Source: Kangiellaceae bacterium | Lineage (GTDB): Bacteria > Pseudomonadota > Gammaproteobacteria > Enterobacterales > Kangiellaceae | Direction: 5' to 3' | NCBI GenBank assembly: GCA_019090895.1 | Contig: JAHRVB010000162.1 | Span: 1 to 48,425 of the forward strand | DNA length: 48,425 nt | Made by a program: the position numbers and the translations under genes | In this document: in pieces, positions 45,149 through 48,425 of the stretch | Layout of the letters: each line of letters begins with the position of its first letter | Position numbering within the stretch: position 1 is the first letter of the stretch | Notes under the pieces: generated by a model | The model's database searches: none | What the model saw: the letters and a program-made list of their open reading frames with translations, nothing else | Told to the model about the DNA's origin: nothing

Positions 45149-47428
45149 TCATTGTTTTAACGCGATCTCTTTTTTAGTCGTTATGTCAAACGTAAGCTTT
45201 TCGGCATCTTTGTCAAAACCGACTATAACTTGTCCACCATTAGCCAATCGACCAAACAAAAGCTCTTCAGCTAACTCTTGCCTTATTTTCTCACGCATTA
45301 CTCGTGCCATCGGTCGAGCCCCCATTTGCTCATCGAAGCCTATTTCAGCTAACCAATTACGCGCCGGTTGACTCACCTCAAGTGAAACACCCTTTTCGTC
45401 TAACTGACTTTGTAACTCTGCAATAAATTTATCGACCACCGAACAAATGATTTCAGGATTTAAAGAATCAAACCACAAAACTGCATCTAGCCGGTTTCTA
45501 AATTCTGGTGTAAACGTTCGTTTGATAGCCTCCATATAATCTGTTTTCTTTGATTGTTTTTGAAACCCGATACTCGACTTTTGAAGATCAGATGCGCCTG
45601 CATTGGTTGTTAAAACCAAGATTACATTTCTGAAGTCTGCTTTTCGCCCATTATTGTCCGTTAACGTACCATGATCCATAACTTGCAATAGCAGGTTGTA
45701 GACATCTGTGTGTGCCTTCTCTATTTCATCTAACAGCACCACCGAATAGGGATGCTTAGTCACTGCCTCAGTTAATAGGCCGCCTTGGTCAAATCCAACA
45801 TATCCTGGGGGTGCTCCGATTAATCTTGAAACCGTATGGCTCTCCATATACTCCGACATGTCAAAACGAATAAACTCTACGCCTAAGTTCTTGGCCAGTT
45901 GCTTGGTAACTTCTGTCTTACCAACACCCGTCGGTCCTGCCAATAAGAAAGCACCAACCGGTTTGTCGTCAAAACCAATTCCTGAACGCGCTAACTTAAT
46001 TGAATTAGAAAGTGATTCAATCGCCTTGTCTTGACCAAATACCACTAGCTTTAAATTACGTTCTAAATCTTTAAGTGTTTTCTTATCGGAAGAAGATACC
46101 GTTTTCTCAGGAATTTTGGCCATCTTTGCAATGATTGATTCAATATCCTGTACGGTAATATTCTTGCTCCGAGATTCTTCGTCTTGCAGCTGTCGATTAG
46201 CACCCGCTTCATCAATCACGTCAATTGCTTTGTCAGGTAAATTACGGTCATTAACATAACGGTCGGATAAATCTGCAGCAGCTCTTAATGCACCATCGGA
46301 ATACTCTACTTGATGATGTTCCTCGTACCGAGGTTTTAACCCTCTTAAAATATCGACAGTATCGGCAACACTCGGCTCTTCGACATCGACCTTTTGAAAT
46401 CGGCGAGCCAAAGCTCTATCTTTCTCAAAGATCCCTCGATACTCTTGAAAAGTAGTCGATCCCATACACTTTAACTGACCATTCGCCAACATAGGCTTAA
46501 TCAAGTTAGAAGCGTCCATGACCCCACCTGAAGCAGAACCCGCACCAATGATAGTGTGAATTTCATCAATGAAGAGTACTGAATGCTTCTTTTCTGCCAA
46601 CTCTGCTAGCAATGCTTTTAGCCTTTTTTCGAAATCGCCTCGGTACTTGGTCCCGGCTAATAAAGCCCCTAAATCAAGTGAGAAAATTTCGGCCTCTGAA
46701 ATTACGTCAGGAACTTCTTTGTCGACTATTCGCTTGGCTAGTCCTTCGGCTATAGCTGTCTTACCTACTCCCGCTTCACCAACCAATAACGGGTTATTCT
46801 TTCGTCTACGAGAGAGAATTTGTACTGTTCTTTCCAGTTCTGAATTCCTACCAATAAGCGGATCAATTTTTCCGGCTTCCGCCATCAAGTTTAAATTACT
46901 TGCATAAAGCTCTAACGCCGACTTTTGCTTAGGGCTGCTGTCAACCGGTTCATTCTCGGCACCGATTGTATCGGCATCGTCTTGGTCTTCTGAAACCTTT
47001 GAAATACCATGAGAAATGTAGTTAACGATGTCTAATCTAGAGATGTCTTGCTGCTGCAAGAAATAGACAGCCTGGCTTTCTTGCTCGCTAAATATCGCTA
47101 CTAGTATATTAGCGCCATTGACTTCTTTTTTGCCAGAAGACTGCACGTGGAATACTGCCCGTTGTAAGACACGTTGGAAACCAAGTGTTGGTTGGGTCTC
47201 CACATCTCCAACTTCTTCGGGAAGAATTTGGCTAGTCTCATCTATAAAATTTCTCAACTGGTGCTGTAATTTAGGTATGTCAGCACCACAGGAGCGAAGA
47301 ACACTTATCCCAAGTGCATTATCGAGGAGAGCGAGCAGTAAATGCTCAACAGTCATGTATTCGTGTCTGCGCTCACGTGCATCTGTAAATGCTAAATTTA
47401 ACGTTAGTTCCAAATCTTTACTTAACAT
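45149..47428 (-). CDS. clpA: ClpA, AAA+ unfoldase of the ClpAP protease
   Basis: 759 aa, matching E. coli ClpA (758). The N-domain (ELTLNLAFTDARERRHEYMTVEHLLLALL) binds ClpS. Two AAA+ modules follow: Walker A GEAGVGKT with Walker B SVLFIDEIH, then GPTGVGKT with VVLLDEIEKAH. The ClpP-docking loop is SIGFQKQ, an IGF variant of the IGL tripeptide. It unfolds proteins for ClpP, including those delivered by ClpS. It follows clpS on the same strand by 61 nt and is convergent with infA. Confidence 0.98.
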   Translation of the reverse strand: MLSKDLELTLNLAFTDARERRHEYMTVEHLLLALLDNALGISVLRSCGADIPKLQHQLRNFIDETSQILPEEVGDVETQPTLGFQRVLQRAVFHVQSSGKKEVNGANILVAIFSEQESQAVYFLQQQDISRLDIVNYISHGISKVSEDQDDADTIGAENEPVDSSPKQKSALELYASNLNLMAEAGKIDPLIGRNSELERTVQILSRRRKNNPLLVGEAGVGKTAIAEGLAKRIVDKEVPDVISEAEIFSLDLGALLAGTKYRGDFEKRLKALLAELAEKKHSVLFIDEIHTIIGAGSASGGVMDASNLIKPMLANGQLKCMGSTTFQEYRGIFEKDRALARRFQKVDVEEPSVADTVDILRGLKPRYEEHHQVEYSDGALRAAADLSDRYVNDRNLPDKAIDVIDEAGANRQLQDEESRSKNITVQDIESIIAKMAKIPEKTVSSSDKKTLKDLERNLKLVVFGQDKAIESLSNSIKLARSGIGFDDKPVGAFLLAGPTGVGKTEVTKQLAKNLGVEFIRFDMSEYMESHTVSRLIGAPPGYVGFDQGGLLTEAVTKHPYSVVLLDEIEKAHTDVYNLLLQVMDHGTLTDNNGRKADFRNVILVLTTNAGASDLQKSSIGFQKQSKKTDYMEAIKRTFTPEFRNRLDAVLWFDSLNPEIICSVVDKFIAELQSQLDEKGVSLEVSQPARNWLAEIGFDEQMGARPMARVMREKIRQELAEELLFGRLANGGQVIVGFDKDAEKLTFDITTKKEIALKQ

Positions 47429-47489
47429 AATTCAAAGACCCTGTATTAGCTTGCTGCTGAGGTTACTGTTAACTATCAAAGATTAACCG

Positions 47490-47816
47490 CTACTTTTCAT
47501 TTTCTTGCATTGTGCACATAAGTGGGTGTCCGTGCTCTTTTGCGTATTCATTCACCGACACCACCTTCGTTTCGGCTATTTCTGCTCTATAAATGCCCGC
47601 GACACCTGCTCCATCATAATGAACTTGTAGCATAACTTTCGTTGCTTGCTCTAAACTCTTATGAAAAAACTGTTTCAAAACCGCTACCACAAAATCCATT
47701 GGCGTATAATCATCATTTAACAACATAACTTTATACATTGGCGGTTCTTTTGTTTCTGGCTTTCGTTCGGCAACAACTGTGCCATGTTCTACTTCGTTGT
47801 TTTTTTCTTTACTCAT
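47490..47816 (-). CDS. clpS: ClpS, N-degron adaptor for ClpA
   Basis: 108 aa. The N-terminal 24 residues are flexible and charged, and the core begins PMYKVMLLNDDYTPMDFVVAVL with the NDDYTPMxFV block that lines the N-degron pocket; VHYDGAGVAGIYRAEIAETKV follows. It captures proteins with N-terminal Leu, Phe, Tyr or Trp and gives them to ClpA. No Shine-Dalgarno is seen. A weak -10 TAGAAT (47827-47822) lies 5 nt from the ATG, a possible but less certain leaderless arrangement. Confidence 0.96.
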   Translation of the reverse strand: MSKEKNNEVEHGTVVAERKPETKEPPMYKVMLLNDDYTPMDFVVAVLKQFFHKSLEQATKVMLQVHYDGAGVAGIYRAEIAETKVVSVNEYAKEHGHPLMCTMQENEK

Positions 47817-47835
47817 ATATAATTCTAGTCAAACC

Positions 47836-47849
47836 GCTAACAAGTTGTT
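47836..47849. repeat. 14-bp dyad element, copy 1 (clpS side)
   Basis: GCTAACAAGTTGTT, with core AACAA-G-TTGTT symmetrical. It lies 20-33 nt upstream of the clpS start codon, within the space a promoter would occupy. Confidence 0.5.
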
Positions 47850-48167
47850 TAGTATTTTTCAGTTTTTACTCGTAAAAGTCCACAAACAAATTTACTTTTA
47901 TTTGAAACTCCGAATGAACGGAATTATAACTTTAAACAGCTAGAAGATAGTTGCGAGTATAAATTACTGAATATTTTGTGCTAATTATAAAGGCTACCCA
48001 TTAAATGGGGTGATAAGATCCTTATTTCAATAACTAATGAGAATTTAATTCTATGTTTTTATTGAAAATAATTCTAACACTTGACTTTTCAATGTGGTTA
48101 TGAGATTCATAGGCGCGAAACAATTACGCCAGTCTATTTGTGTAATAATTATCAGTTAATAACAAAA

Positions 48168-48181
48168 GCTAACAAATTGTT
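48168..48181. repeat. 14-bp dyad element, copy 2 (cspD side)
   Basis: GCTAACAAATTGTT differs from copy 1 at one base, the symmetric centre. It lies 26-39 nt upstream of the cspD-like start codon. Confidence 0.5.
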
Positions 48182-48206
48182 CAACAGGGAAATCAAGGAG
48201 TAATAT

Positions 48207-48425
48207 ATGGCAACAGGTACCGTTAAGTGGTTTAACAATGCTAAAGGTTACGGCTTTATTCGTCCAGATGATGGTGGAGATGATATTTTTGCTCATTATT
48301 CAACGATCGAAATGGATGGCTACAAGAGTCTTAAAGCCGGACAAGAAGTAAACTTTGATACATTTGAAGGACCAAAAGGTCTACACGCGCAAGATATAAC
48401 TTCAATTGGCAAAAATCCTGAAGAA
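48207..48425 (+). CDS. cspD: CspD-like cold-shock-domain protein (3' end beyond window)
   Basis: 73 codons are inside the window and the frame is still open at the edge. The cold-shock fold is complete: GTVKWFNNAKGYGFIRPDDGG carries the RNP1 motif KGYGFI and DDIFAHYSTI the RNP2-like motif, followed by LKAGQEVNFDTFEGPKGLHAQDI. CspD-type proteins bind single-stranded nucleic acid and in E. coli inhibit replication in stationary phase. Position next to clpS-clpA supports CspD. AAGGAG lies 6 nt before the ATG. Confidence 0.93.
   Translation, partial: MATGTVKWFNNAKGYGFIRPDDGGDDIFAHYSTIEMDGYKSLKAGQEVNFDTFEGPKGLHAQDITSIGKNPEE

Larger units (their letters stand above)
47817..48206. other. Divergent control region between clpS and cspD-like gene (390 bp)
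   Basis: No gene is credible here. It contains a near-identical 14-bp element at both ends (separate entries), a perfect dyad CCCATT-A-AATGGG at 47997-48009, a TATAAT on the minus strand near 47936-47931, and TTGACT at 48081-48086 as a possible -35 for the cspD-like gene, without a good partner -10. Confidence 0.5.

Noticed and set aside
46569..46907. 112-aa plus-strand ORF in clpA
   Set aside because: Mirrors the first AAA+ Walker region of clpA in antisense.

Overview
The window is a stretch of chromosome from an AT-rich gammaproteobacterium, probably marine and free-living. Support for this comes from gene orders known from gammaproteobacteria: aat-bpt-infA followed by opposing clpA-clpS and a divergent cspD-like gene; gcvR-bcp; yoaA-tsaB; tusA next to bepA; and the liu leucine-degradation operon. 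The extra Lon resembles AsrA of Pseudomonas, and the liu/sco layout recalls Kangiella-like organisms, but I cannot settle the genus by eye. I see no insertion sequence, prophage, integrase, CRISPR array or island boundary. This is core chromosome, with a few poorly understood genes among housekeeping loci.

Layout. 1-2161 (minus): tRNA-Glu(TTC) with its own strong promoter, then lolD and a single LolC/E-type permease. 2385-3383 (plus): a PilZ protein and a small exported protein. 3452-5371 (minus): htpG with a sigma-32-like promoter. 5617-9861 (plus): pyk, gcvR, bcp and a PIN-PhoH ATPase. 10062-12559 (plus): a coupled pair, a glutamate-cysteine-ligase-like enzyme and an AstE/aspartoacylase-like metallohydrolase; this is the least explained enzymatic locus. 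12724-18680 (plus): gltB-gltD. 18943-19893 (plus): a response regulator with a degenerate GGDEF domain. 19973-21306 (minus): tusA-like gene and a PerM/AI-2E exporter-family gene. 21622-24311 (plus): bepA with a sigma-E-like promoter, then an EF-hand-like protein. 24394-28354 (minus): small disordered protein, tsaB, yoaA, a conserved unknown and another disordered protein. 28566-30920 (plus): a second-type Lon. 31040-31693 (minus): adk. 31979-43071 (plus): liuR-liuA-thiolase-acyl-CoA dehydrogenase-liuB-liuC-liuD-liuE-scoA-scoB. 43252-45033 (plus): aat-bpt-infA. 45149-47816 (minus): clpS-clpA. 48207 to the end: a cspD-like gene, cut by the window.

How the genes work together. The liu/sco operon encodes every step from isovaleryl-CoA to acetyl-CoA: LiuA dehydrogenates, LiuB/LiuD carboxylate, LiuC hydrates, LiuE splits HMG-CoA into acetyl-CoA and acetoacetate, ScoAB activates acetoacetate, and the thiolase splits acetoacetyl-CoA. 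A perfect 18-bp palindrome just upstream of liuR is the expected LiuR operator. The block from 43252 to 47816 holds the bacterial N-degron pathway: Aat and Bpt attach leucine (or phenylalanine) to protein N-termini, ClpS recognises them, and ClpA unfolds them for ClpP. Proteostasis is prominent overall (HtpG, BepA, a second Lon, ClpA/ClpS). GltBD supplies glutamate.

Main points for follow-up: (1) liuR and aat each have a -10 hexamer exactly 6 nt before the start codon and no Shine-Dalgarno, so both may be leaderless; (2) the uncharacterised ligase/hydrolase pair; (3) a single LolC/E-type permease instead of two; (4) a 14-bp near-identical dyad next to both clpS and the cspD-like gene; (5) a catalytically dead-looking GGDEF response regulator; (6) an EF-hand protein with a Ser/Phe-alternating segment.
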